Positions 1 to 10,630 of a DNA stretch of 64,000 nt are shown here, in pieces. The notes under the pieces are model-generated. The model had not been told where the DNA came from. It ran no database searches and saw only the letters and a program-made list of their open reading frames with translations. A program made the translations under genes and the position numbers. Source of the stretch: Hyaloscypha bicolor E (Eukaryota; Ascomycota; Leotiomycetes; Helotiales; Hyaloscyphaceae). The stretch lies in contig NW_020194518.1 of NCBI RefSeq assembly GCF_002865645.1, positions 1,921,463 to 1,985,462 of the forward strand. Direction: 5' to 3'. The first letter of the stretch is position 1; each line of letters begins with the position of its first letter.

Positions 1-490
1 TTAAAATAGACTTGCCTATAAATATATTTATAAGAGCTATTAAATTATAGATTTCTAAAGAAATAGTAATATTTGTTTTTTATTATTATATTAATATAAG
101 TTTTCGTATCTTATTCTATACTATTTTAATAATTACTCTTTCTATTTCTTTATCTAGTTTACCGGGAATTAAATATCTAATAGCTTTAATAATATATTTT
201 ATATCTTTTATATTATATAAGTCTAATTCTAGATATTTTCTTTTAGATCTAAGATATATTAGTATTTACTATTCTAGACTTAATCTTATAATATTAGTAA
301 TATATACTTCCCAAAAATCCTATATTATATTATATTATAGTTAGCTAGTCTTTTTATTTAGTTTTCTATAAACGGGATTATTATTAATTCCAGACCTGTT
401 TTTAGAGAGCCTATTTCTCAGGGCTGCCTCTATTTACTTATCTGAATTTAGTTCTTTCTAATATTCTTTTACCTATTTAGTACTTATGGC
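1..490. repeat. AT-rich, RIP-like degenerate sequence
   Basis: The stretch is strongly AT-rich, full of TA dinucleotides and short TATA/TTAA runs, with stop codons in every frame. This is how transposon remnants look after repeat-induced point mutation in filamentous ascomycetes. No coding frame or terminal repeat is visible, so the original element cannot be named. Confidence 0.55.
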
Positions 491-564
491 TTATAGAACT
501 ATATATATACGGATATAGATATCTGAAATAGAGACGAGAAAAGAAGGTCTTCCTGGAGAAATGA

Positions 565-735
565 GAGAGGAGAGAGAAAAGAAGAGGGAAAGAATATAAG
601 TAAGGATATATATAAGGATATATATAAGGAGATAGGTAAGGGGATAGGTAAGGAGATGTATTGGAAGATGGGTAAGGAGATATATAAGAAGATAGATAAG
701 AATATGAGTAAGAAGATAGAGGAGAAAAGATATAA
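565..735. repeat. purine-rich degenerate tandem repeat
   Basis: Degenerate units such as AAGGATATATAT and AAGGAGATAGGT repeat for about 170 bp. On the minus strand this gives a leucine/isoleucine/tyrosine-rich open frame (positions 491-985), which is a by-product of the low-complexity sequence and not a gene. The rest of 490-1040 contains nothing recognisable except clustered GAGC words near 985-1025. Confidence 0.6.
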
Positions 736-1151
736 AGGTAAGAGGGAAACAGCCATTTATAGAATACATAGTTCTAGGCAAAATACAGAGGACGACATAA
801 AATAACCTGAAGTAAAACACAGAAAAAGGTCCTACGTATAAAGACAGGCAGACCAGGATAACTGTCTGGGAATGAGCGTATAGTGGGAACAGATTTGGGA
901 CCCCCGGATTGGGAAAGGGGGCCTTTTCGGGCTCCTCGTTAAAAGTTGACGATTTCTGGTGAGATGGGTTAGCAGACCTGAGCAAACTTGAGCCGGAGTT
1001 GAGCCAGGCCTGAGCCGCTTGAGCAAAGGCGGCGCGGGGTCACGTGGGCCAGAGGGTTGGGAGGTGTCGAGATTCCGGTCAAGAAACAGCCATTACACAT
1101 CTACTACACACAACTATCCAAACAACTGCCCTTGTCTCTACCACTATCAAG

Positions 1152-1708
1152 ATGTCCGCTACTATCTCGCTCGTCGCTCCCATTGGTCCTGGCAACTGGC
1201 CTGCAAGCGCCGCGCTCACTAACCTCTCCGCATCTGCTCGGGGCCGATATACGTCCAAGTTGACTTGTAAGTGCGATCTTTTCTCCTTGCTCCCTATTTC
1301 AGATGACAGGTGGAATTGTTATCTGGGTATCGTCGGGAGTCTTGAGGGCAGTCGTCATCTTGTTCGTATCTTTCTGTTTGATTTCAGATGATCGAGAAGT
1401 TGTCGTCTGATGTCTTGGGACACGCGTCGCTTTGATCTCGTCGCCCCTATCTCAAAACGCTCTACCGCTCTATCGGACAAATAGCTAATAAATAGCAAAC
1501 AGTCATGAACGCCGTCGAGGCAATCAATCTCTCTCTCCCAGGCTACACCGGTTCAGCAACCCCCTTCGTCGTCCGTCCGCGCGGTCGTTCTGCGCAGATA
1601 TTCCAGATTTACACTCCCAATATGCCACCACCATCAATCGCCCATACTCAAACCTCCATTCATTCCAAAGCGCATGGAGCCACATCAAGGGAGAAATGTT
1701 CACGTTGA
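1152..1708 (+). CDS. small hypothetical protein, two exons (weak)
   Basis: ATG at 1152 lies in a good context (TCAAGATG) after a pyrimidine/AC-rich leader. Exon 1 (1152-1266) ends at a consensus GTAAGT donor. A 236-bp intron ends at 1502 with a CTAAT branch-like site and CAG acceptor, and exon 2 (1503-1708) stays in frame to a TGA, giving about 106 residues. The product starts MSATISLVAPIGPGNW and resembles no family I know. Beyond about 1620 a different frame (about 1621-1800) looks more protein-like, so the true 3' structure may differ or the gene may be frameshifted. Support rests on splice signals and start context only. Confidence 0.35.
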
Positions 1709-3400
1709 TTGGCCGTCACAGTGCCCTGGTTGGACCGGCTCTGCCTCCAGCTGCCCCAGGTCCTGTGGTAGTTAATCAACAACAGCATCTCCCCCTTAGG
1801 CAGCCAGCAGTGAGTCCCCCCCCCTTTGTCTCTTTCGTCTCAGATATCCAACATATTTTTTCTTCCCATAATGAGACAATTGTATCCTCTGTTTCTTTCG
1901 CCCCTAACTTCTGCGGAAGGAGCATGCGGCTGACAGATGAAAGCAGCAGCCCGGCCCACGCACACCCCTCCCATCTTCCCGACCAAACTCGGCGGTGATA
2001 CCAGTTGAGGAGGAGGAGGAGGAGGAGGAGGAGGAGGAGGATGAGGGCAGGGACAATGAGATGCAAGGAATGGAGATGGGGGGAGAGGAGGACGACGGGG
2101 GAGAGGGAGCGGACCTTCGTCTGCTGCAATTTTTTGGCTTTCGGGCGTTGGGCAACGTCTTTCCGGGCGGGAACTGAGGGGTGGGATTGGTTGAGACAAT
2201 ACCAGAGAATGGAGATTGTTTTGGTGCTGCAGAATGCATTTGTCTTCTCCTTTGATGCCGTGGGTGAGATAAAAGTCTTAGAGATTCTTTATCACTGGTT
2301 AACAACACCAGACGGAGATTGATGTCAATGGTGTCCTCTTGTCATTACTTTTCGGCAGAAATTTTGCTGTCGAGTAAAAAGGGCAAGCCCCTATTTAATC
2401 TGATGTGCCGGAGTTAAGCCGTCGCTTCGGCAAGCGACCTCCTTTCGACAGTGACAGTGAGTAATTTTGTGGAAAGCGGTTCACCTTTGGTTTGCTATGC
2501 TGTGAATTTTCAGCACATGTTCCACAACTATTTTATTCATTGTTTCAGAGGTTTTGGTTGCATTCAGATATCAGGTATGTGGAAAGTTCCATGATTAGTA
2601 AAGGCAAACCCAAGAGACTTCTCCCAAGGTTCCATAGTTTCAAATGCATACACGGCCAGGCCCCAATTACATTTGCAGCTAAGCCCACCCACCGCCCCAC
2701 AAAGCTACTTTAAGTAAAATACCCATCTGTGCAATGAAAGTGGACGCAGATACTCGGAAGTCGGTCCAGCTTATAAAACGTAGATATAGGAAGACTGCAA
2801 GAGGGGATGCTATCAATGCTGAGCCCAGGCCCCGACCAATGCACCCTGTTTTCCAAAAAAAAATCTTCGGTATTTAAAAAGGCCAACAAGTTGTTCCCTT
2901 GATAGCTTGGGGAGCCAGGATCGCCCTCTCCGCAGCGGTTCAGCGTTCGTCGCAGCAAATATATCGCCCAAAACGGCAGTTGATTCAAAACAAATTGATT
3001 AAAACATCCATAAATAGATTTTTTTTGGTCACTCAACCCGTGTAGGTGCGGCGTTTGGAATTGAGCGTACGTAATTCATTGGTAAACCTACCGGGGGATG
3101 ACTCACCCAGGGATGAAGACTCAGGAACCTTGCTGGCTCCGCAGTGACAACCAACTTCTGTGCTCGAGGCACAGGAGTAAGAGAAAATTCAAAAGAAAGA
3201 AAGTGAATTGGTATCTCAAAACACGCCCGAGAAAGTGAACTATCCTCCCACTCCTCATAAATCCTAGCCCTTCGTTAAAGAGCCCCGAAACACGCCAAGA
3301 AACCCTATTTCCAACTCAAGAAAAATTGCATGATAAACATCTCATTAATTATCCATATCCTACACCTCTTTCTTCCAAGCCTCAAGCTCTTCGGCTTTTT
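1709..3400. other. intergenic; GAG microsatellite
   Basis: No convincing gene is seen here. A (GAG)n run of 34 bp sits at 2007-2040 and creates a poly-Glu/poly-Arg frame on plus and a poly-Pro/poly-Ser frame on minus, all artefacts. Short A and T runs occur near 2855 and 3020. Nothing else was recognised. Confidence 0.5.
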
Positions 3401-4816
3401 TCATGTGCTCCCTTCACGACTAATAATCACCTCTGTCGTCTTAACAATCCCCATCTCGAAATTGAGACCGCCTGCGCTCCCCTCCCCTCCTCCGCGGCCC
3501 TCCCATTTCCTCCTGCTATTTGGCCGACTCTCCAACCTTGAACCACTCCTATTCTCTCCTTTCTGTCCTTTCAACTTGCCATATCCGAGGAGCAGGGTTA
3601 TCTTTTGCCAAGTCGGAGACTCTTTCCTGACGCGCTTGACGGCCATCTTGGCGTGGTCGATCTTGAGGGAGAGTTTGAAGGTGTCGATTTCTGAGGCGAG
3701 GAAAGACTCAAAGAGTGGAGCGAGAGAGAGGAGACTGGAGGCGATTATTCCGAGGGAAACCTCAACCACGGACCAGTTGAGGAGGGGAGAGGTGTCGATT
3801 GCTGAGGACTGGTTGGTGATGAAGAGCAGCCGAATAATTTGGATGAAGCAAACGAAGATGGAGAGGATGTAGATTGCGCCGATGAGAAGGTTCTTCCGAG
3901 GGGTGAAGACCGAGTAGAGGAGGATGGGGAGTGGGGTGAGGAGTCTGTTGGTTTGTTAGTGGATTGTCTTTGGAGGAGGGGTGGAACGGACATTAAGACT
4001 TCGAATATTATTGTTATTACTGCCATTGCGGTGTAGAGGGGCATGGTGGGAATGCAAGTGCCGTCTGTGATGGCGGGGTCCCATTGCTTGGCGACGGGGT
4101 TGCAGAGACGCAGTTGGACTACAAAAAAGCAGAAGTGGAACATGGAGCAGGCTACCGCGAGGCCGACAATGGAAAATCGGTGGAGGCGATCGGTAGCCAT
4201 GCGGAAGAAAGTGAAGAGGATGCTGAGTTTAAATCCGAGGATAGCACAGACGTAACTACAGGAGGCTGGTTAGAAGGATTATGAGTTGGTATTCCAGGTG
4301 GTGAATACAATAGCGACGAAGCATATGCGAGCTACTATATGTTAGAAGGGCTAGCACGAAGCGAGGAAGGGTTACTGACCAGTCCAAAATAATAGAGATT
4401 TTGAGGAGGCATATCCTCCACATTCTGAAGACCCAGTCCCCATCTTGTTTCTAAACATATGTTAGACTGTATCATGTGGTCGGTGACGAGTGGAGACTGA
4501 CGAGCGAGTTTGATTGCTACAAAAATGAATAACAGAAACTATTCTCGACGTCAGAGATATCAAAAGCTTCATATACAACACATACCCAAGTAACAACGAT
4601 AATCCAGTCATCTGATATCCCAATTAGATAAAGCAACAATGCTATCCCCAGTTGGGAACACCTACCGATACTGATTTTCTTGACTATCGAACTTCGAACG
4701 TAGAGTCGTAATGACACAACTAGGGTAGAAAGGACGGTAAAAACAATTCCCACAACCGCAATGGCGGGCGCATTCGTGGCAGCATCAGGATTGGCAACAT
4801 TGAACGTCCACCCCAT
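3401..4816 (-). CDS. rhodopsin-like fungal integral membrane protein
   Basis: This is a multi-helix plasma-membrane-type protein of the fungal 'integral membrane protein / rhodopsin domain' family (PF20684-like; function mostly unknown, one branch being the PTH11-type receptors). ATG is at 4816 (protein begins MGWTFNVANPDAAT); the frame upstream of it has only a TTG. Exon 1 (4816-4666) carries helix 1 (APAIAVVGIVFTVLSTLVV). A short exon encodes DDWIIVVTW, a family hallmark. Later exons encode TRWGLG, then FRMATDRLHRFS, a helix with QLRLCNPVAKQWDP, then LTPLPILLYSVF and WSVVEVSLGIIASSLLSL, ending at 3401 with GMGIVKTTEV-like tail residues. At least four introns are needed. The donors near 4580 and near 3990 are non-consensus, so exact joins there are uncertain. 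It could instead be a slightly degraded copy. Confidence 0.72.
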
Positions 4817-6365
4817 TTCTGCTACGTAGACCGACACCCATCGAGTGGGAACCCCCAAACTTTTCAAAAGGAACTAATATATGCGAAAGACGATAACGAA
4901 CAACGGGCAGGTCCCCAATCTAAAGTAGGACGTTTAAGTTTTCCAGAAGGGTGGCAGAGGGCGAGGCCAAGGCGATCGCATGATCGATTTCTCAATTCAA
5001 GGCCCTCTGCCCTGGTGTCCCCTAATGGGGTATTTTATTGAATGGCCATACCGGGATCGAGGGGAATCCTCTCCCTTGCAGCAAGGTAATCATATTAATA
5101 TCATACCTGACCTTAGATCTTCAAGTGTGGTACCGAAGGAGATCAACCTAACTTCTCGGAAAAGCCTTTCATACGTTGGGTAATTTGGGGCTATCAAAAC
5201 TAATCGGGAAAGTGTTGATGTGTTTCGCGTTAGCAAATGATCGCAATTGTGATCCTACCGTCGTGAAAGAACTAGACGCGCAATATTGAGAGTCTGTCAG
5301 TCATCTTGCCTCCGCTCTGTAGAAGCACAGAAGAACTTCGCAGTTGAAAGGAATCGCTGATATCAAAATTGAGCGAGGATCCGCGGTTGGGGGCCTTCCG
5401 GGATCATCTCGCAACGATCGACAAGACACTGCTGTTCGGGGGGGGGGGGGGGGGCTGCGCCCCGAGTTCAATGCATTTATCCGCCATCATTGGACCCCAC
5501 CACTCGGAGAAGATGCTGGATTACAGGCCTCGGAAAAAGTGAGCTGACACAATGTGTGACTTAGATTAAAACGTGCCTAAAGTCATCGTAAGGTAAACCG
5601 AAACTTCAGGCCTGGAAAAGTATGCTGCTTCCCAATCTCACCACCTTCTGCTACAAACTATGACTCCACGGTTTCAATAGCGAATAGGGAGACTGGGTGC
5701 TAGTGGTTCTCGATACTTTGCCACTGCTCGATTGGAGGAGGTCTGAACTGTGTGGGCTCTGATAATTATTCTCCATAATTATCGATTACGATGATTAGTA
5801 ATCGACTAATTAGCGCAATTGTCTATCGATCGGTTATCGAGCCTATCGGAACCCACAGTGGGAAGCCACCGCCCGGAGTTCGGTCGCTATCCCCAGATTG
5901 CTTCTACTTTCGCATAGACGGCAATGGCGCCTTTGCATTCAGGCCACCCTTTAACCGGAATGCCAGCAGCGCCACTTGAGGCTGGGCTTGCCTTTCGCGA
6001 GGTATAAAGAGAATAGAGACGGCATTCGCCTCTTTGGCTGAAGTCGTCCTATTTGACCTGCCAAGATGTGGCTCCGCTGGCTGCTCACTCGGACTCGATG
6101 AGATTGTCGATGTCGGGATTCACGCCTCCCGATCTTCTCCGCGATCCCGAGAGTGAAGTGGGCGGCTCAGTTGAACCATCTCGGGGAATCTGCCTGCCGA
6201 TATTTGGTGATGGGTGTGGTGATGCAGTTCTAAGGAAAGATACAAATATGAGTAGGTTTGCTGAAGGGTAAGCCGTCCTGAAGCACTGACTTCAGACTAC
6301 AAAACAAACCACCAGTTTTCCCAGGAGCTTCCCTTTACCATCGTCAAAATCAACCAAACATCAAA
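4817..6365. other. intergenic; poly-G tract
   Basis: No gene is recognised. A run of 17 G lies at 5438-5454. Around 5765-5830 there is an AT-rich cluster with repeated AATTATCGATTA-like words in both orientations. A TATA-like sequence (GGTATAAAGAG) at about 6000 could serve the small gene at 6366, but it is 360 bp away. Confidence 0.45.
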
Positions 6366-6738
6366 ATGAAGACCACACTCCTTCCCCTGGCCCTCTCCCT
6401 CCTCTTGATGGCCATCCACGCTGGACCTCTCCCAACCGGCCCTCTGAGTCCTCTACTCATCTCTATTGTTCTCTTCCTATGGAAATTAATATATTTGCAG
6501 GACGCCTTGCAAGTCCGCGAACTTCTCCCACCTGTCTAGTGTGTCTGGGATACCGATAATGACGGGGAAACATAAGCATCTTGTATGCAGGCCGAAAGAG
6601 GGCTACGGCTCTTCAGATCCTGAGAGCGATGATGATGGGACGCTCGGAAAATTGGTTGGTGGTCCCTCTAGAGGGGATGAAGACTCCTTAAATTGTGGGG
6701 TTGGGAGTCGGTGGAGAGGGACTCTGTACTGGACGTAG
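6366..6738 (+). CDS. possible small secreted protein (structure uncertain)
   Basis: ATG at 6366 follows an AC-rich leader (ATCAAAATG) and opens a clear signal-peptide-like stretch: charged MKTT, then a leucine-rich core ending MAIHAG, then PLPTGPL. An intron-like segment ends TATTTGCAG at 6500. Downstream a frame to 6738 encodes TPCKSANFSHLSS, with three cysteines and an acidic DPESDDDG patch, typical of small secreted proteins. However, the only good donor (6448) joins the exons in another frame that stops at about 6560, leaving 46 residues. Either the donor is unusual, the mature part is short, or the gene carries a frameshift. Confidence 0.35.
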
Positions 6739-6910
6739 GAAGGGGAAGAAAGAAACAGCTTTGTCATTTGTATAAAGATGCTTTTTCGAACTTAAAAGTA
6801 GAAAACAGAAGTCGAAAGAAATAACGGCCCTGGTATATACCTCTAACACCCCGGCCATCCAACGCTAATATCCAAACAAGACATCTTACAACCATCAATT
6901 TAAAACTCAA

Positions 6911-7615
6911 TCACCTCCTCATCTCATCAACAATCGCATATGTAGGCCCATCTCGCTGCCTCCTCCTTCTCCTTCCCCCGGTACCCTGGTGGCCCCTCCT
7001 CGCTTGCCTTTCACATCTTCGACACTTCGGAGCCAGTCCGAAACCATCTTTGTAAACGCAATCGCAGACGTCAAGGCCGGGTACTGCGTCGACGACTACG
7101 TAGCCTGCTGGTTCTTGAGAAGGGGGTTGTTGATAGGAGGGAATAATTGCACGGTGGCGGATCGTAGAGGCAGATCGTTGGGGCTGTGATTGTGATTGGG
7201 TTCGAGTTGGGGGTTGTGATTGACTTGGAGCCCGTTTCGGTTGCTCTGGTCGTGGTTGCGATTGACTTGGATTTCGTGTTGGGGTTTGCGCTTGGTTTGG
7301 GGTTCCGATTATTGGTTGAGGTTGCGAAGGCCCTTGCGATTGCGGTTGTGTTCGTCTTTGAGTTGGCATTCGCGAAGGGGCTTGGGTTTGTGGTTGAGGA
7401 ATCCGGGCCTCTGGAGGTGCAACTTCTGTGTACGGCGGAGGTGGTTCGTCTCGAGGTACATGTGCTGGTGCAGCGTACTCAGGGTTGGACTGGGAGGGTG
7501 GTAGGGTCATAATCGTGGTTTGTCGCGGGGTGTTCGAGGTGTGGTTGTCTCGGTTGTGTGAATCGTGGACAGTCTTGGATATCCCCCTCGCCAGCCCGAA
7601 TAAAAGCGTCGCCAT
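6911..7615 (-). CDS. proline/glutamine/serine-rich protein with PPxY motif
   Basis: This is a single-exon protein of 234 residues. The first real ATG is at 7615; the open frame upstream of it starts only with TTG. Order of features: short N-terminus (MATLLFGLARGI), a DEPPPPYTEV segment near residues 54-64 containing a PPxY motif of the kind bound by WW domains of Rsp5/Nedd4 ubiquitin ligases, about 90 residues built from degenerate (Q/P)SQ(P/S) repeats, then a cysteine cluster (CDCVYKD...CRRCERQ) and an arginine-rich stretch (GGRRRRRQR), ending DEMRR. No enzyme domain is visible. The PPxY motif suggests an adaptor or trafficking substrate, but this is inference. The repeat tract also opens long shadow frames on the plus strand (7186-7512), which are not genes. 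Confidence 0.55.
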   Translation of the reverse strand: MATLLFGLARGISKTVHDSHNRDNHTSNTPRQTTIMTLPPSQSNPEYAAPAHVPRDEPPPPYTEVAPPEARIPQPQTQAPSRMPTQRRTQPQSQGPSQPQPIIGTPNQAQTPTRNPSQSQPRPEQPKRAPSQSQPPTRTQSQSQPQRSASTIRHRAIIPSYQQPPSQEPAGYVVVDAVPGLDVCDCVYKDGFGLAPKCRRCERQARRGHQGTGGRRRRRQRDGPTYAIVDEMRR

Positions 7616-8150
7616 CGTGAATACCGGTACTTTCAACAATGGAAACCGAATTGAAGATGAACAGATGTCTGGAGATGTTGTTGCGATACGACAATGATAG
7701 GGGATGAAACGTGTCAGCGTGGTGAGGTTGAGAGACCGCTTATATCTGATGGCTGCCAGGTTGTGGCACAGCCCGATCTGCTGAACGGCGTCATTGGAGG
7801 GGTTGTCTCATAATAATGATTGGCTTGCAAGCCTTCCCTCGGAGACGGCGAAACCCTGCTTCAGCTCAGCCTTGTTTTAGCACGAAGGGCCCGCACAAAC
7901 GAGGAAATTCCTGCACAAAGGCCAAATCGGTACCGGAATGAGGCAGTGCAAAGCACGTGACGAGCGCCGACTTCTGCATGAAACGCTTCGGGGTTGCCAG
8001 CAAACGATCTATTTTTCTTCGTAAATCGAACGACAGATCTGATAGGACGACACTTGGAGATCTCAAATTGGATTGGGGGTATTGTAAAAGACTGCTCACG
8101 TCGGCAAAATTAAGTGCGGTGGGCAAACATGCAATCTTCCCTTCCACATA
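7616..8150. other. intergenic, nothing recognised
   Basis: Short overlapping frames on both strands show no family resemblance and no splice-supported extension. The segment separates the PPxY gene from a MITE. Confidence 0.4.
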
Positions 8151-8422
8151 CGAAGGCGCACGGCATTAAAATCCGTCCATTTTTCGCTAAGGCAAGGATC
8201 ACCAAAATCTCTAGGTTCTGAAAATTGCGCATTGGAGCACCACGAAGTCCGAATGCTTTGAATTAAGCTTTAAGTGATAGATAAGAAGCCAAAGTATCTT
8301 TTTCTACGGCTTTGTTGTTCTAAAGTTCTAGGGAGTTTTGTTACGATTTTTTGAACGCGAGTGAGCGATTTTCAAAACTCTCGCCTAGCGAAATGGACGG
8401 TTTTTAAAGCCGCGCGCCTTCG
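8151..8422. mobile_element. 272-bp MITE with 40-43 bp terminal inverted repeats, TA target site
   Basis: The left end at 8151 begins CGAAGGCGCACGGC and runs as an inverted repeat to 8193. The right end (8383-8422), read in reverse complement, begins CGAAGGCGCGCGGC and matches across about 40 bp with a few substitutions and small indels. TA flanks both sides (8149-8150 and 8423-8424), the duplication typical of Tc1/mariner-type elements. A further inner match (TTCTGAAAATTGCGC against TTTTGAAAATCGCTC) extends the symmetry. There is no transposase frame inside, so it is non-autonomous. Confidence 0.8.
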
Positions 8423-8609
8423 TATATCAAGGGTTCAACACCTCCTTGCAATCGCCAAGAGCTGAGAGGAAGCAGGCGAGAAGTGGGTTGAAAAGTATAT
8501 ACTATAGATGCGGTCATTTGCTAATTGGATTGAACAGTACTCCAACCTGACACTCATCACCTGCTGGACCATATCAACGCACGTCTGTTTCGAAGGTTCG
8601 AGAGCTTGA

Positions 8610-9940
8610 CTATTCATGGAAATAGAATACAATTCGCTCTTTAATATATAAAACGATGCCAATGCCAGCAGCCTCCAAGGTTAGTCTTATCGCATCTGGT
8701 ATTTCCACGAATCTGACGTTAGGGAACTGTTCGTCGTTATCGTACCACATTATAGACTCCAGTAGTACGATCTCTTTGAAATGCGGAGTGTGCTTCATCT
8801 TGCTTTCGACAAACTCCAGTACCCACAGCATATCAGCTAATTTCCGAGGCATACGGGGCAGCTTCCGCAAGTGGACTTCATCATCATCATTATCATCACG
8901 ATCGTGAGTCGTGACACCGATCTTGCTTCCCCATATACTGGTAGAAGAGAACCTAGGATTTGTCATACAATGCGACGCCACTCCTGGCGGAGATGAAGTT
9001 AGCTCAAAGGTTTATGCGTCTCATCTGAAATCTACGGACCTGAAGGATTTCTAGGCTGTGTGGTAATGGTTTGCACATGTCCCACCCTCAATACCAAATC
9101 TGCTATGAGAGGCAAAACAATCAATAGGACAACAAAGCTTCTTGAGCATCTTCATTCGGCAGAATTTCGTGGCTTCAACAGGATATTCCTCCCAGTATCG
9201 TCCATGTTGACCCACTGGAGATCCTCGAAGCAGTCCTTCGCCGACGGAACGCCTGTACGAAGTTGGCAGTAGGATGTCCGTAAATTTCAATTTCGGAAAC
9301 TTCGGCCACCTCAGCAGCACATCCAACACTTGATGCTGAAAATGAAACCGAGAAGCATGGTCAAAGTGAAGATTACCGAAGGGAGAAGCTCTGATTCCAA
9401 ATTTTCTTAGCAGACGAATGACTTCGGTGCCTTTTTTGATACGAATAATTGTGAGGCACTTGGTGTGCGAAAGAAACATATTCCCGACAATGTTTTCTAG
9501 CCTGAGCGCTGTATCATTGATCGAGACCTGCGTCAGAGCGGGCTTGAGGCCGCGAAATTGTGGCCAAAATGGTTTCCTGTTCTCATAACTTCATAAGCTA
9601 CAATTTGTAGTGTCTCGTGGAAAGCTTTGAGAGGATTTTGTTGGTGTCGGTAGCTACTTCACCAATACTTGGATTGCCTGCAAGGTTGATTGCAAGTTAT
9701 GTCGATCGGGTCTTCGACACAAATACAGGGTTCTCGTTCACGGCGCGGATGAACGCTTCACCTCCAGGCTAGTACCAATCCACACGGCAAAGCATGAAGC
9801 GGATCTCATTTGGAAAAACAGCGCGGCGCGCTGCGTGGTAGAATTGAGAAGAGAGCTACGCGATGTGGCACGTACTACTTCTTCCCGTGAAATCTGGTTT
9901 CGGGTCAAAGCAGTACTCAACGATTTCGGAGACAGTCTCC
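8610..9940 (-). pseudogene. decayed F-box-like protein gene
   Basis: Minus-strand frames look coding but are broken. At about 9920-9740 a piece reads FYHAARRAVFPNEIRF in one frame, the pattern seen after the F-box in many ascomycete F-box/LRR-like proteins. 9479-9051 gives a 140-residue frame with FPKLKFTDILLP. 8981-8640 gives MLWVLEFVESKM and a tail with FPNVRFVEIPDAIRLTLEAA, typical of the C-terminal 'helical, prolines, AAGI' end of such proteins. The pieces lie in order but need several frame changes, and stops lie between them. No F-box N-terminus is visible. Upstream, a 57-residue minus frame (10257 to about 10085, MQLQNRLSELAG...) could be an unrelated short ORF. Confidence 0.45.
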
Positions 9941-10630
9941 TAGGGTAGGTCAGGCAGTTTGGGAATGACTACATGGGGAGTAGGTCCAAATGTTGATGTT
10001 GAGGTTTGTGGAGAAGTTGAAGAGGACTACTGGGCATCAGGCCGATTCGGGCTGAATCCTTCGACATTTGACCTCATCTCAGCTCACTTCCTCGCGCCCA
10101 ACATTCGCTGACGCGGCAAGTTCAGTCGATCCAAAACTTGCTTTTTCTCAACGAAACTGAGACCAGAGTGGCGGGGTGGCGGGGATGCAAATACAGCCAT
10201 CTCTTTGAAATGTTCTAGCCTTCCAGCAAGCTCACTGAGGCGATTTTGAAGCTGCATTCCGATGTGGAATTGTGACCCCTTTTCAATTTCAAAGATTCAC
10301 AGAGTTTCGTTCTTTTTCTCCAATAGAAATTAACCCCTAGCCGTCGTTTTTATGTCACCGTTTAATCGATGTCCAATGACTAGGATGAGTTCACATTCCT
10401 TTGTTCTGATATCGTCCGTGCGCAAATGTTTTCTCCCAGCCGATCATACTTCGCGGGTCCAGAAGTCTCAGGCGCGTGGGAAAATATTAGAGAATGTGCT
10501 ATATATCAACCTCCTCTGTCTTCTTAAGCTCTGTCTTCTTAAGCAAATCAAGTTCTTCACAGTCAGTCCTTTCCGCAGAACCTTTTTTCTTGAAACTATC
10601 AAATTTTATTAATCATCCTGAGAGTAAGCA
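9941..10630. other. intergenic, upstream of WSC gene
   Basis: No gene is recognised. A direct repeat TCTGTCTTCTTAAGC occurs twice in tandem at about 10515-10545. The last part is presumably the promoter and 5' leader of the WSC gene. Confidence 0.35.

Noticed and set aside
491..1026. Minus-strand frames of 164, 85 and 64 codons rich in Leu/Ile/Tyr
   Set aside because: They arise from the AAGGATATAT-type low-complexity repeat; three overlapping frames are equally open and none has a motif.
1776..2308. Poly-Pro/poly-Ser minus frames and poly-Glu/poly-Arg plus frames
   Set aside because: By-products of the GAG microsatellite at 2007-2040.
7186..7512. Plus-strand hydrophobic frames opposite the PPxY gene
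   Set aside because: Anti-sense shadow of the Gln/Ser/Pro repeat tract; the valine/leucine periodicity mirrors those codons.
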